From assembly GCF_000003815.2 (NCBI RefSeq), contig NC_049989.1, forward strand, positions 20,012,168 through 20,076,167: a DNA stretch of 64,000 nt, given 5' to 3'. The DNA comes from Branchiostoma floridae (taxonomy: Eukaryota; Chordata; Leptocardii; Amphioxiformes; Branchiostomatidae). Position 1 is the stretch's first letter; the number at the start of each line of letters is the position of its first letter. Position numbers and translations under genes: made by a program. Below the pieces are notes generated by a model. It did not search any database. It saw only the letters and a program-made list of their open reading frames with translations, and was not told the DNA's origin. Positions 1-10,974 of this stretch are shown piece after piece.

Positions 1-174
1 ACCGGGAGAAGATTGGCCACTGGACCTGGTGGTCATCAGCGATCCGAAGGAGATAGAGAAGGTCTTCCGCAACGAGGGGAGATATCCCGAGCGCCTTCCG
101 CTGGAGAGTATCAAAGCCTACCGGGAGCTTAAGAAGTTACCAGCTGGAGTAGTGAATCTGTAGGTATAGACAAT

Positions 175-193
175 AGACACACACACAAACATA

Positions 194-272
<79 letters not shown>

Positions 273-435
273 CCGCACAAACACAACACACACAAACACA
301 CACACATAAGTGCTTACACACACAACCGCACAAATACAACACACACAAACACACACACAACACACATACACATAAGTGCTTACACAGACAAACACACACA
401 CACACACAGACACACTCACGCACGCACACACACGC
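175..435. repeat. (CA)n microsatellite in P450-A intron
   Basis: A nearly pure CA run with short interruptions starts about 15 bases after the splice donor at 160. B (15815-16015) and C (24795-24960) carry CA/TG microsatellites in the same intron. All long reading frames here are Cys/Val or His/Thr translations of the repeat and are not genes. Confidence 0.95.
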
Positions 436-918
436 CTTCTTCAGGATCAATAATTACTAATCACGTCCTAACTTAAACTCGCGAGCGCTTCAGACGCATG
501 ACTTTATTGACACATGATCTTACGTATGCGTGACGTCAACAATAGGTCAAACGTGCCAGGAAGTTTATATCTGTGCAATAACTTTGTTCTTCAGATCAGG
601 TTTCGTCTTTATTTTTCAGAAACGGCCCGGAGTGGCAGCGCGTGCGCAGCTCGGTTCAGAAGGACCTCATGCGGCCCAAGACTGTCGGTGCTTACGCCTC
701 TCTGCAGGATGACGTCACCAGGGACTTGGTTGACGTCATCAGGGCTCTGATAGGGAAGGAGGAGAGCGGAGGTCAAGTTCACAACTTCATCAACTATGTG
801 TACAGATGGGCGCTAGAGGGTGAGTATGAAATCCTTACACCACTAAGGCATGGGCTTGGTGCAGGCATCTATGATAAAGCGTATGCTTTAAAAAAAATGA
901 CACTTGCATATTAGATTG

Positions 919-1203
919 AACTAGAAAGGTAATATTTGCAAGCAAATACAGAATGTTACCTTCACATGTTGTAGTCTAACACTGGCAAGTTCATTCTTAT
1001 TTGAACACATTTCTAAATGTAGTGACCCGAGCCCCTCTAGATCTGACATTTGCTACATTATGTAACCGAACACCACATGGTGACTGCTACTTTACCGGTT
1101 ACCATGGTGACAGCCGTCTGGTCCAGGTCGTTGACCTTATTTGTGCGGAGAAGAAGAAACAAAGCACAAACAGACATGTTCCCTTCTGTGAAGGTAACAT
1201 AAT
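919..1203. mobile_element. Short inverted-repeat element (family M1), copy 1
   Basis: About 285 bp, nearly identical to 43297-43590, some 42 kb away. The inner ends carry GTTACCTTCACA and its inverted match TGTGAAGGTAAC. It sits in the P450-A intron between the exons at 620-819 and 1395-1602. It has no coding potential beyond a chance frame, which fits a non-autonomous DNA transposon. Confidence 0.75.
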
Positions 1204-1602
1204 TAAGAATGTGACTTTTTTTTGATAGAATAGATATGTCACTGTCTAAGTTATTTCGACTCTTCGATGATTAACAATTTTTTTCTATCTAATTTACATC
1301 TTGCCGGGTCCCGGTTTGGAAATATGCTCCTAGCTCAGTATGATTAATAGACCTTTTTGTCCATAAAAATCAACACCTTACCTTACCCACCTAGCGATCA
1401 GCGTGGTTGTGCTGGACAAGCGACTCGGTTGCCTGACCTTGGATGACCTTGAACCGGGTTCTGACGCAAAACTGATGATTGACGGGGTCAACGACTTCTT
1501 CGATTCGTTCGTCGTACTGGAGACATCGGCAACTGGTCTCTACAAGTACATCAGCACACCGACCTGGAGGAGGTTCGAAAAGGCGATCGACCAGTGGCAC
1601 AC

Positions 1603-2636
1603 GTAAGTGACATTTCGTTCTTGGATTACATGTAGTTCTTCTAGTCTAAACAGTCCGACTAATGAGCAGAAGGGCGTATGCAAGCCTCCTTCACCGGCCC
1701 TCTCTTGGGGCATTGGCGTAATTGGGGGGGGGGGGGGGGGGGGGGGGGGGTAGAGATTCCGGGTTAGGGCGGGCAGGTCCCCTGCCTGGCTGGCACGGAT
1801 CGAAGGCCTCACAGGCGGGAGCAGTTACCACCGTGCCAGGCAGCGCATTCCACTGTGGGGTGGTTCTTGGAAACAACGAATAAACCAGTTGTCTTGGTTT
1901 ACCTTCTTTGAATTCTTACCTTTCAACAAAAAGTTCGTTTTCCCTCGAAAGATGGAGTACAAGAGTCACATGGTCAGATGAAATGTGCCGGTAATTATAT
2001 AAGACATGTCAAAACACAAGGGTCGGATAAAATGTAAAGAAAAATTTATGATAAACCTGGAGCTCGCCAAATTTCAAGATCGCCCGAGATTCGACGGTAT
2101 TTTTTGCTGACAATCTGCCCCGTCACAAATTGAACAGTGCTCGGTGTTCCAAATTCACAAACTTAAGGTTTATTAAGTTATTGTCTTTTCTGCGTGTTAG
2201 ATGCACAACTGACATCGCACGTAGGTTTGAATCCAAACGGACATGCTGATAAAAATCGCCCGAATACCTAGTAATGGCCACGACGTCGGCCATTACCAAT
2301 TTGTAGCTCGCCGACATGTCGGTCGGGCTTATTTCTTGTTTTGTGACGGGGACTTAATATACTTAAATAGATGTTCGCACTCTGATTGCCTGTTACGTTG
2401 CTTAAGCGAGCAAACACAGGTGGTCAAAGATAATGATTTGTGTTTTGGTTGACATTGATAGAGATTTTTAAAGTTCCTTGTGAATTGTCTCGAATTTTAA
2501 AATACATTGTCGTGATATGTATGTCACATGGAGGAGAACGTATTGAACGACCCTCGTACATTTAATTTTCTAGCGTATATAATATCTTATCCTGTGTTGA
2601 CTTATATCATTATCATAGTTTATTTATTCACTTTAG
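1603..2636. other. P450-A intron that lacks the expected I-helix exon
   Basis: In copies B and C this position holds a 169-nt exon for residues around [10 protein letters not shown] to AGIDT. I read this whole interval on the plus strand and found no equivalent. It contains a run of about 34 G at 1718-1751, a place where assemblies often misjoin, and otherwise unremarkable AT-rich sequence. Confidence 0.7.
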
Positions 2637-5165
2637 ACAGGGAATACCCTGATGTTCAATCTCTTCTGCCTGGCGAAAAACCCGGAAGCCCAGGAGAAAC
2701 TTTACCGAGAGATCCAGGAGGTGGTCCCAGCCGGGCAGCCCATAGGTGATAAGGTGTTGAACAGGATGCACTACCTGCGGGCCGTGGTGAAGGAAACTTT
2801 TAGGTATGTATACGTAACTTTCACAGGATATTTTTGGTTACATCATGAAAATACAAGCATACAAATGGTAGTGGTTCCATACGATGTGTCTATCACGAAA
2901 ACAAACAGAAAGCTAAGGCAACCAATTGGAATTCTAATACTAATAGGTGAAACTTTCTTTCATTGTTTCTGTAGCTACTGGTTCTGAGCGCGTACTCTTA
3001 TATTATTTGAACATCTACAAGTACAAGGTGATTGTGGTGGGTTGTTACTGACGTAACCAGGATTTGCACAAATTGCTAAATTGTGGAAAGGTAGTTCATA
3101 CATTTAGCCGCCACAGAAGGCTCATCGTTCGTTGATTTTTCTCTATTTATTTCGAAATCTTTCAGGGTCTACCCTACCGTCCCCAACAACCTGAGAAAGC
3201 TGGACCGAGACATCGTGTTGTCGGGCTATCGCGTCCCTGCGAAGGTATGCTAACATTTCCATCATCGGGAATATACAGTCGGGTACGTTAATCGCTATGG
3301 TATGGGAAATTTGTCTGTCAGTTTGAAATATATCCGACTGGACCTTTACACGAGAATCGGAATGCCGTCTGACTAAAATTCTTGTCTTTGTATACTACTG
3401 GGAATTTGCAGGGTATTCTGGAAATTCTCTGCATTCCAGATATGTGTGCCTATTCTTGTGGCCGTCCCGAATGTTTGTCATGCTCAAAACTTCCGAGGTG
3501 CAATTGAGGTAAAGAATTATCGGACGGCATTCAGAGTATATTATAACTATTTTAACTGCAGTACGACCGCATTCTCAGGCATTCCAAGATTATTCGAAAC
3601 GTATTCTGATCTCATTAGAAGGAGAACCGACCGGCCACAAGAATGAACACAAATTTTTGGAGTACAGAGAGAATTTCTAGGATGTCCTGTGAATACCCAG
3701 GAATATCAAGAATTATCATTCAGACGGCATTCCGGCTCATTCCGCCTCTCGTGTGAGGAGGTATTAGGAATTCCCGCCCGAATGTGGTAGGAATTTGCAA
3801 ACTCTTCATCCAAAGCCCCTATTGCATTTTGGTCGATGATGGCGTTGGAAACTGAACTACATTTCAGCAAAATACAATAATATGGAAATTTGGAAAAAGA
3901 CATTTCCAACGAATATATCTATGATGAACTTCTTTAGTTCTAATGACCAATGAATTGCAGGTGACCTCATGCATGCCAGTGGTTGGTCAAAAAAGTCAGG
4001 AATCAACCTGGTGATTATCATGTTACGTCCTTGGACCAATATACCACTGTAAACTAAAATTTACAAATTCAACAATCAACCAAACGTCCTGTCCGTCGAT
4101 GTCGTGTTGTCTATTTCACCTTCCTTCTCATATTGCGTGTACCTCTCCTTCTGTCTTCAGACGACCGTCTTCATGGTTGATGACGTCATCAGCTCGCTTC
4201 CGGAATACTATCCGGAACCGGAAGTCTACAAACCTGAAAGATGGCTCCGTGATGACGAGTCCAGCAGTGTCCAGCCGTTCACCCTGCTGCCGTTCGGCTA
4301 CGGACCGAGGATGTGCATCGGTAAGTGTTTTACAGGACTTTTCTGGATTGAACAACAGGTTCTTTTTACACAACATTGGCCGACGTTCCAAGTTTAAACT
4401 GGTTCCACTTCGCACTGAAGCTAGCTGTCTGTTGCATTATGCGCAAGAATGCGGTACAAAATGCGTGTTTATATCCAACCCTGATCACTAAAGTGGATTT
4501 GTAATAAATTTCACAAGTGTGTGTGTGTAAAATAACTTTATTCAGTAATTTACCAACCAGAAAGAAATATTGTAGTCTGTGTTCCCCTTGAATGTTGCAA
4601 TGTATTTATGCTTGAACAGATTGAGTCAATTGATCGTTTGGTTTGATTCCTTCCCCAGGTCGGCGTTTTGCAGAACAAGAACTGCATCTCGGATTGATCA
4701 GGGTAGGTTCCTTTGCCGTTTAAGAATTAAAGATACAACACATAAGAGCGGTATAATCTTGAATGTTCATTTTCACTCTATGAAGTTTAGATACATCGAC
4801 ATCATAGACATTTCTGTTCTGTCTAATGATAGTATGTACTCTTTTGAAATACCTTGGCGCATCACGCACCAGAGTGCATATTTAGAAGCGCACGTACTTT
4901 CCTTCATTTAATTCTACCGTTTTTTGTAAGTGCCAAAGTCATTGTACGTTCGAACTGAAGGAGCACAAGATGTCTTCCATGTGAAAAATGTATCACCGCA
5001 TTAGTTCTCTTTTCCTTTTTGTTATCAGTAAGTTCTACATGATTATTTTTCATGCAGATTGTGCAAAACTTCCACGTCGGATGGGCAGGAGAAGACATGA
5101 AGCAGGTGAACAGGATGGTGTTTGCTCCGGACAGGGACACCTTCGTCTTCTCCGAAAGAACTTAG

Positions 5166-5430
5166 AGATCACATCTACCAAGTATCAAATCATGCTCCTT
5201 GGACTGTTCAGGTGATAAAACAACGATTGGTGAAATTTGGACAACATAGTTTGGCAGAAAGTGGGTCAGAGAACTGCTCGAGACAGCGGAGCATTGCTGA
5301 GTAGAGTGAAATACCATGCTAAACTTTCTTTCAACACAAAGATATACAGGGGTCAAATTTTCAACGTCTGTCGACGTCTCAGGTACTCTAAGAGTGGAGT
5401 ACTGGAGACACTTCCACATTAGAGATCAAA
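5166..5430 (+). other. 3' flank shared with copy B
   Basis: Sequence after the copy-A stop matches the minus-strand sequence after the copy-B stop (10974 down to about 10680), for example the shared stretch around CTGTTCAGGTG and TTTGGACAACA. This shows the duplication unit extended past the coding region into the 3' UTR or flank. Confidence 0.75.
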
Positions 5431-5799
5431 CGTTTGGCAAGCCATCCACCGACAGTGAAAAAACGTATGCATATGAAATATCAAATTTTTATATTTGAGA
5501 AATGTGACAATTGTTTAATAATATAAACATACATCATTACACATACATGGTGCGAAACACATAATCGATCGAGTCAAATCTGATATCTGGTTCGTGTCCG
5601 TTCATTTATTTATCAATCTTTTAGGGTCTGGGTCACTTCTTTTACTGTTTAAGTATTTTAAGGTTATTTATAGCATATTAAACATATTATTGATTATCAC
5701 AAAGGAAATTTTTTAATTGTAAATCTCATTTTAAGGCATTTTCGTCATTTTACAGTTATTTTCCATTAATTGACAACGCTGCGTGTCTAATAACATGTT

Positions 5800-6184
5800 C
5801 ATTTTGTCCAGAAACGCAACAGTGACACACGTCAGTGTGAGTGCAAGAGAAAACCGGCGAAAATAACACAACAGTGACGCAGTGAACGAACCCGAAGCGA
5901 CGCAAGCTTGACGCAAGTGCACCTTCAATGTGCACTCTCACCGTACATGCGTCAAGCTTGTGTCACTGCGGGATTCGTTCACTGCGTCACTATTTTGTTA
6001 TTTTTATATTTGTTATGTAACTTTTTATAATCAAGATATTCCGTTATACGTAAAAGTATAACTTTGAAGATGACAAAATACACAAAAAGTGAGAAAATTC
6101 GTTCTTTATCTGTGAAATTCGTTGAGTATCTTTCGAACCCCGCAGAGACGCAAGCGTGACGCAGGTACAGTGGGAGTGCACCTT
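5800..6184. mobile_element. MITE family M2, one partial and one full copy head to tail
   Basis: The ends read roughly GTGCACTCTCAC and GACGCAAGCTTGACGCAAG. The right end of one copy (to about 5927) directly abuts a full copy at 5928-6184. A third copy lies at 63152-63391. The termini are inverted repeats and the interior is AT-rich and non-coding. Confidence 0.75.
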
Positions 6185-6189
6185 AACAT

Positions 6190-6660
6190 TATAAGGCCTT
6201 TCTGAGGCCGTAGGAGCAGTGAATTATTATCCTCTTGGTCTAGGGCAAGGCACCCTCACACTCAGGGTTGACAATCACGGCAAAGCCTATGATATCAACC
6301 CTGACAAATCAGCCACAGTATTCGGTTATTAGGGGTGCCTTGCTTATGAATATTAATGAGCTTGCCCTTATATGGGCAGTCAGCCGTTGGGGATCGGGCG
6401 TTGGCATGGTGAGCAAACAAAGTCATGGTAATACGTAACATGATTGGCTGATAGCTTCCCAGCGGCCTTTGCGAGACAGCTTGCGACAACAACAAGCCCA
6501 AGGAAGGCCTGTTCTCTGATTGGTTGACAGCTTGTTTGTGGCGACAATCATAATACCCGTAGGTAAGGCCTGGGACAGCAGGGCCCCATAAGGTAGTGCC
6601 GTTGGGGACCGGGCGTTAGGAGGATGGGGCAAGGTATTGGAATGCAAAGCCTACCCCTCT
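6190..6660. repeat. Unclassified repetitive segment
   Basis: Contains repeated phrases such as GCCGTTGGGGA(T/C)CGGGCGTT near 6378 and 6599, and paired GATTGGCTGA / GATTGGTTGA blocks. No coding region or clear termini are seen. A composite repeat is likely. Confidence 0.4.
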
Positions 6661-6699
6661 CCTTCCACATCCTTTTTAATACCTCCGCAACCGGAGTCA

Positions 6700-6835
6700 G
6701 GAACCTGTTTACAGGAAGGAAAGTCCCAGGTCAGCACAAGATCGGTAGCATGACAGGATTTGAATCCGGGACCTCTGTGTTCTGGACCAAACACCCCACA
6801 GTTACGCCGCACGACCTACCAAGGGTAGACTGAGC
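6700..6835 (-). repeat. tRNA-like SINE head
   Basis: Read on the minus strand this has a tRNA-like order: an A-box-like block near the start and a B-box-like GATTCAAATCC, with GGTCCCGGATTC before it. It does not fold into a clean tRNA, so a tRNA-derived SINE fragment is the better call. The sequence from here to 7823 shows no gene; it holds a short direct duplication around AATTCACAATACT (about 7037 and 7625). Confidence 0.5.
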
Positions 6836-7823
6836 AGCACAAAGGAAACAAGTGACCGTAGGTAACAAACTTTGTGACTTAAATTTGGTTTTTACATGTT
6901 GTAGGTTAAGCAGGTAATAGCCTTGATGTTGTTTGTTTTGTTTGTCCGTTTGGTGTGCGTCCGCGTTGCTGGATCGCGTATATATATAGCTGTTCTGAAC
7001 GTGCGGTGTCACGGGCGCACGCTCACCGCAAAAAAGCGTTCACAATACTCTTGGTACCACACGTACATATATGATAAGGGGACAAACGGCAACAACCTAT
7101 ATGATAAAACCAAGTACATTACAGCACATCATCAGCGTAACGCAAGGCGCAGCACGAACATCTAAGATCACAAACGGAATATAACACATCAGGTCCCAAA
7201 ACGCTCAAGTACATAAATACAGTTAATCATCATATTAAAAATTGACATGGACACCCCAGACAGATACTCTATGGTGTCAGCTGGTGCAGTGAACCAACTG
7301 GCGACAGCAGAAAACGATTCTGTTCACTGAACCAGCTGGCGAGACAAATATAGGTGTGGCATCTGTTCACGTAACTCATCGTATCTGCTTGAAGATAAGC
7401 TAGTTACCAAATGCTGAAACAACATTGCCTGTTCCACAATACGGAAGATATAGGGGGGTTTCTGAAATTATTACATCGATTATAACAACAGCTACGGCCA
7501 AAAGAAAGGTACGTGCATCATTTCACACCGGCCGCGGTGTACAGGCGACGTGCCAAACCACATACGAATGCGGCAAACGGAAACATAGAGATATATAGGT
7601 GCGAGCGCTGACCGAAAAAACAATTCACAATACTTTGTCGACGGAGGTTACCCTCCAGTCACAAAGTAAATATGGTCACCTTTGGGTCTCCATTCTCTGT
7701 AACTATGTTTTTAAACATTCTGTGTAAATATGAATGTGCAGACCACAGGAAGAATATAGCCTCTTATGGGGCTATAATTGTGGATCTAAATAAACTCAAA
7801 CTCAACTCCATTCCTGTACTCAC

Positions 7824-8040
7824 CAAACGGTGCATATTCCAACGCCGTCCCGATAAGTGGAAGGCCCTTGGGCCCGGGGATCTCCTCGAACGGCAGAGCG
7901 GCTGTGTCGTACGTGACGCTATCTTCCGCCTTGTTGCTCTGTGGACGGCAGGTCGTTTTTAGGGCTGCCAAACTTCGTGCGCCACAAACCCGGAACAAAC
8001 TCTGCCCCTGGTGTCGGACAACCCTCTGTAGCAAAGACAT
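7824..8040 (-). pseudogene. Orphan first exon of a P450 paralogue (copy D)
   Basis: From ATG at 8040 to a GTGAGT donor just below 7824, this encodes an Arg-rich mitochondrial presequence ([17 protein letters not shown]...) followed by the hinge [12 protein letters not shown] and ends in APFG, in the same phase as the first exons of B (17290-17512) and C (26043-26244). The exon and its donor look intact, but no P450 exon follows on the minus strand: sequence below 7824 holds repeats and then the opposite-strand copy A. It is a remnant of a fourth gene, or a sign of a rearrangement or misassembly. It cannot serve copy A, which is on the other strand, nor B, which lies upstream on the same strand and has its own first exon. 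Confidence 0.8.
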
Positions 8041-8219
8041 CCTCACCTTCAAGTCTTTTGAGATCTTAAACTCAACAGGAGTCAGAATGCAGACCTTCTC
8101 AGTTAAGATTTCCTGACTGTCTCTCTTGCGAGATGCAAAGAGAATTGTCACGGTTTCTGGACATTAGGGGCCCCTTCACAAAGACTATGGCGTCATCGAC
8201 CGTACCGAGGTCATGGTCT

Positions 8220-8620
8220 ATTTAGGCCTACGTCACATTTCCAAAACGGGGCCCGGCCGGGCTGTTTCAGAAAACGAAAAATAGAAATATATGCGTTACA
8301 ATATACACAAATAATGCTCACGGCTATTCTCTTTACGTCTTGTGTAATTTGGTGCCTTTTATACCATACTTTTCGTTCCCAAATGCTGCCCATTCTAGAG
8401 CCACCAAAATATGGTGAATTTTCCTAAGATTTAGTTAGGATGGGATGTTTGCAGAAACGAAAAATAAAAGTGCTGAACGTAAGTATCAAGGAATATACAC
8501 AAATCATGCACATGACTGTTGTCTTAACGTTCTGTGTCTTTCGTTGCCTTTTATATCATATTTTTCGTTTCCGAAAGCTACCCGGCCGGGCCCCGGGCTG
8601 AGAATTTGGACCTAAGCCTT
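8220..8620. mobile_element. MITE family M4 (CCCGGCCGGG termini), composite copy
   Basis: The left end reads TTTAGGCCTACGTC...GCCCGGCCGGGC and the right end is its imperfect inverse ending GACCTAAGCC. Inside are blocks resembling AAACGAAAAAT and GAATATACACAAAT. Other copies are at 20448-20671 and about 28390-28625. At about 400 bp it is near twice the size of the others and appears to contain a second internal end near 8430-8465. Confidence 0.65.
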
Positions 8621-8983
8621 TACCGACTTCAGTTCACGTGCCTTCCTTAAGGTTCTGGTCTTGTTACTAGTGACAAGAGCTACCCAACTTTCTGAATGAT
8701 GAAAGATAAAATACTAGAAATTTGAAAACAAACTAGAGTTTGATTTTTGCTTAGTCCGAGGCTCCTAGCCTACCAATATATCACTGCGACAGTGTTGCGT
8801 CAGTGTTAAACTATGTATTCACCTTTTACGTTGTGATAAAAATTACGTTATGTAACAAAATGACGTCAGTATTTATGAATATATCTGTGGATGGAAATTC
8901 ATAATATCAATTAAGTATAATCTGTTAAAAATAGTATCGAAAGCTTTAGACAGTATTCTGCATCGTCTCATTGCAACCAGTGC

Positions 8984-9967
8984 CTCTCACCTCACCTCAC
9001 CGGTCCCATAGCCTCACCGGCCGTAGGGGCAGCACATCCATCAACATAAGTTTTCCACCTTTTCTGTCCTCAGCCAAGGTTGCAAGATGGTTGACTGTTT
9101 GTCCTGACCAGTCTTTCAAATCACTAGTCCAAGTCCGTCGTGGACGACCCCTAGGTCTTACACCCTCCGCCCTTCCTTGGAGTATGGTGTGGGTCAAAGT
9201 ACCCTTTGCTCTTGTAGCATGGCCAAACCACTGTAGTTTCTGCTTTTTCACTAGTGACAGGAAACTTGGACGCGGGCCTACTAGGGACTTAACACGCTGC
9301 ATGACTTCTCTGTTAGAAGTGTGAGTTGACCAGTGGACACGAAGTAGTCTTCGGTAGCAGTTCATCTCGAATGCATTTATCCGTTTTACAATCTCTGCAT
9401 TTAGAGTCCAAGACTCAGCGCCATACAGGAAGATTGATAACACAAGGGAACGTAGAAGTTGGATTTTTGTTGGCGGGGAGATGTTGTGACTGTTCCAGAT
9501 GTGCTTAAGTCTCGACAGTACGGAGGTTGCCTTGGCTATCCTGACCTTTATCTCTCTCACAGAACTGCAGTCCTCTGTCTGAAGGGAGCCCAGGTATGTA
9601 AATTCGCTAACCTGTTCTAGGTCAGTGCCTCTCACTGTAACCTGTACTGTGTCTGACGGGCCAGTCACAAGGCACTTGGTCTTCTCCAGGCTGACTTCCA
9701 TACCGTATCTCCGGCTAGTGGAGTCCAGGCAGCTAAAGTGAGTTTGCTGGTCCTGTTTAGAGCCGTCAATCAGGTCGACATCGTCAGCAAATTGTAGGTG
9801 GTTGATGATACGACCTGCAAGTTTGACCGGAGACTCTAGTGGTGGCAGGGCTTCTCTCATGATGTTTTCCAAGAAGATGTTGCAGAGTGTTGGTGACAGC
9901 AGGCACCCCTGCCGCACTCCTACTGACGTAGGGAAGCACTCACTGAACTCATTGCCTATCATGACTG
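8984..9967 (-). mobile_element. 5'-truncated non-LTR retrotransposon, reverse transcriptase C-terminal part
   Basis: An open frame of about 321 codons (9962 to 8997, minus strand) encodes the C-terminal part of a LINE reverse transcriptase. It has VRQGCLLSP (fingers), the catalytic FADD motif in QFADDVDLIDGS, then LGS, LLYG-like IFLYGAESWTL and the thumb/connection region. The 5' half and any endonuclease are missing, as expected from incomplete target-primed reverse transcription. The 3' end (low-coordinate side) ends in a GGTGAG-type short repeat. The 12-base sequence TGCAACCAGTGC flanks it on both sides (8972-8983 and 9968-9979). The frame is still open, so the insertion may be fairly recent. 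It lies between the orphan P450 exon D and copy B. Confidence 0.88.
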
Positions 9968-9979
9968 TGCAACCAGTGC

Positions 9980-10974
9980 GGTGTAGTTATAAATTAGTGT
10001 CCAAATTATACGTTGTAGATATAAAATGTATTATTTTGACGTATTGTGGATATGTCTTAACAATAAAATACAGTGTATGATACACCACTGAAAAATAGTA
10101 AATTGTCATTTGCCAGAAAGTTCATCTGTGTAAAGTTTTCATGTAAGAGCTTACTCCGTCAACGTTTCTGACAATTATAAATTCCTTATGTTGAAAGTTA
10201 CAGTTTGGAATTCTCTTTACAATATTTCTATTGGTATCAAACGTTATCTCTTCATTTGTAATTGGGCATAATCATATGTATTTTACGTTGTATATTGTAT
10301 ATTACATCCAGCCCCAATATCTGTATTATGTATAACGTTATAACGTATCCTGATATAAGTGTATCGGTTAATTCACCAGATAAACAAGAACGACACTGTG
10401 TACCTAGAAAGAACGGCGCGGTGCAGAGGTGCTCTCGGCAAGGGTGGAACTTTGGCAATACTGTGGCATTAAGTACGAAATTTGTCTGGAATGTAAAATC
10501 ATAGGACAGGCCATGTGTGGCGGTGTATCATACAGGGTACTTCAGACATAATTTGATGTCAGACACGTGTGGTAACAACTCAACATCTAACGTTACCATT
10601 TTAGATGCTGCGAAAATACCTGAGACGTTAAGAATCGTTAAAAATTTGATCCCTGTACACCTTTGTATTGCACAAAAGTTTTTAGCATTGTACTGTACTC
10701 TCCTGAACAATGGACCGATCCTCAAGCCCCGCCCCCTGTTCGATCATGCATGATTCTGTTTCGAAATAGAATAGGGGATTCTATGTTTTCGATTAGGGAG
10801 TTCTATTTGTTCGATTCGTTCGACAGGATGTAACCTCTACGCTGTCGAGCAGTTCCATGGTAGATATTCTTGACCAACTTCCGACCAAATGGTGTTGTCC
10901 AAATTCTACCAACCGTTGTTTAACCACCTGAACAGTACCAGGAGTATAATTGTATGCTTGGTTAGAAGGAATCT
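9980..10974. other. Intergenic spacer, no gene seen
   Basis: AT-rich sequence followed, from about 10510, by the 3' flank of P450 copy B, which is homologous in inverted orientation to 5166-5430. The short reading frames have no recognisable protein features. Confidence 0.6.

Larger units (their letters stand above)
1..5165 (+). pseudogene. Mitochondrial-clan cytochrome P450, copy A, 5' partial and damaged
   Basis: Class I (ferredoxin-dependent) heme monooxygenase of the mitochondrial clan that contains CYP11, CYP24 and CYP27; the subfamily cannot be fixed by eye. Exons: 1-159, 620-819, 1395-1602, 2637-2803, 3166-3244, 4161-4320, 4659-4702, 5058-5165 (stop TAG). Visible P450 landmarks are the K-helix ExxR (KETFR at 2790-2803), the PERW motif, and the heme-ligand loop [10 protein letters not shown] ending at 4320, continued by [11 protein letters not shown] in the next exon. 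Exon lengths match copies B and C base for base (200, 167, 79, 160, 44 and 108 nt). Two defects are visible. Between bases 16 and 17 the frame shifts by one lost base compared with B and C. The 169-nt exon carrying the I-helix AGIDT, present in B and C, is absent from 1603-2636. The 5' exon with the targeting peptide lies outside the window. A draft-assembly error could explain either defect, but both together favour a decaying copy. Confidence 0.8.

Noticed and set aside
118-450. Cys/Val-rich open frames on the minus strand
   Set aside because: They are translations of a CA/TG microsatellite. The same applies to the frames at 15808-16068, 24739-25202, 57362-57938 and 61291-61640.
1718-1751. 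Long G run as a G-quadruplex regulatory element
   Set aside because: It may fold as one, but a homopolymer of this length in a draft is just as likely a gap or base-calling artefact. I give no functional claim.
8971-9508. Plus-strand frames of 117 and 60 codons
   Set aside because: Antisense of the LINE reverse transcriptase.
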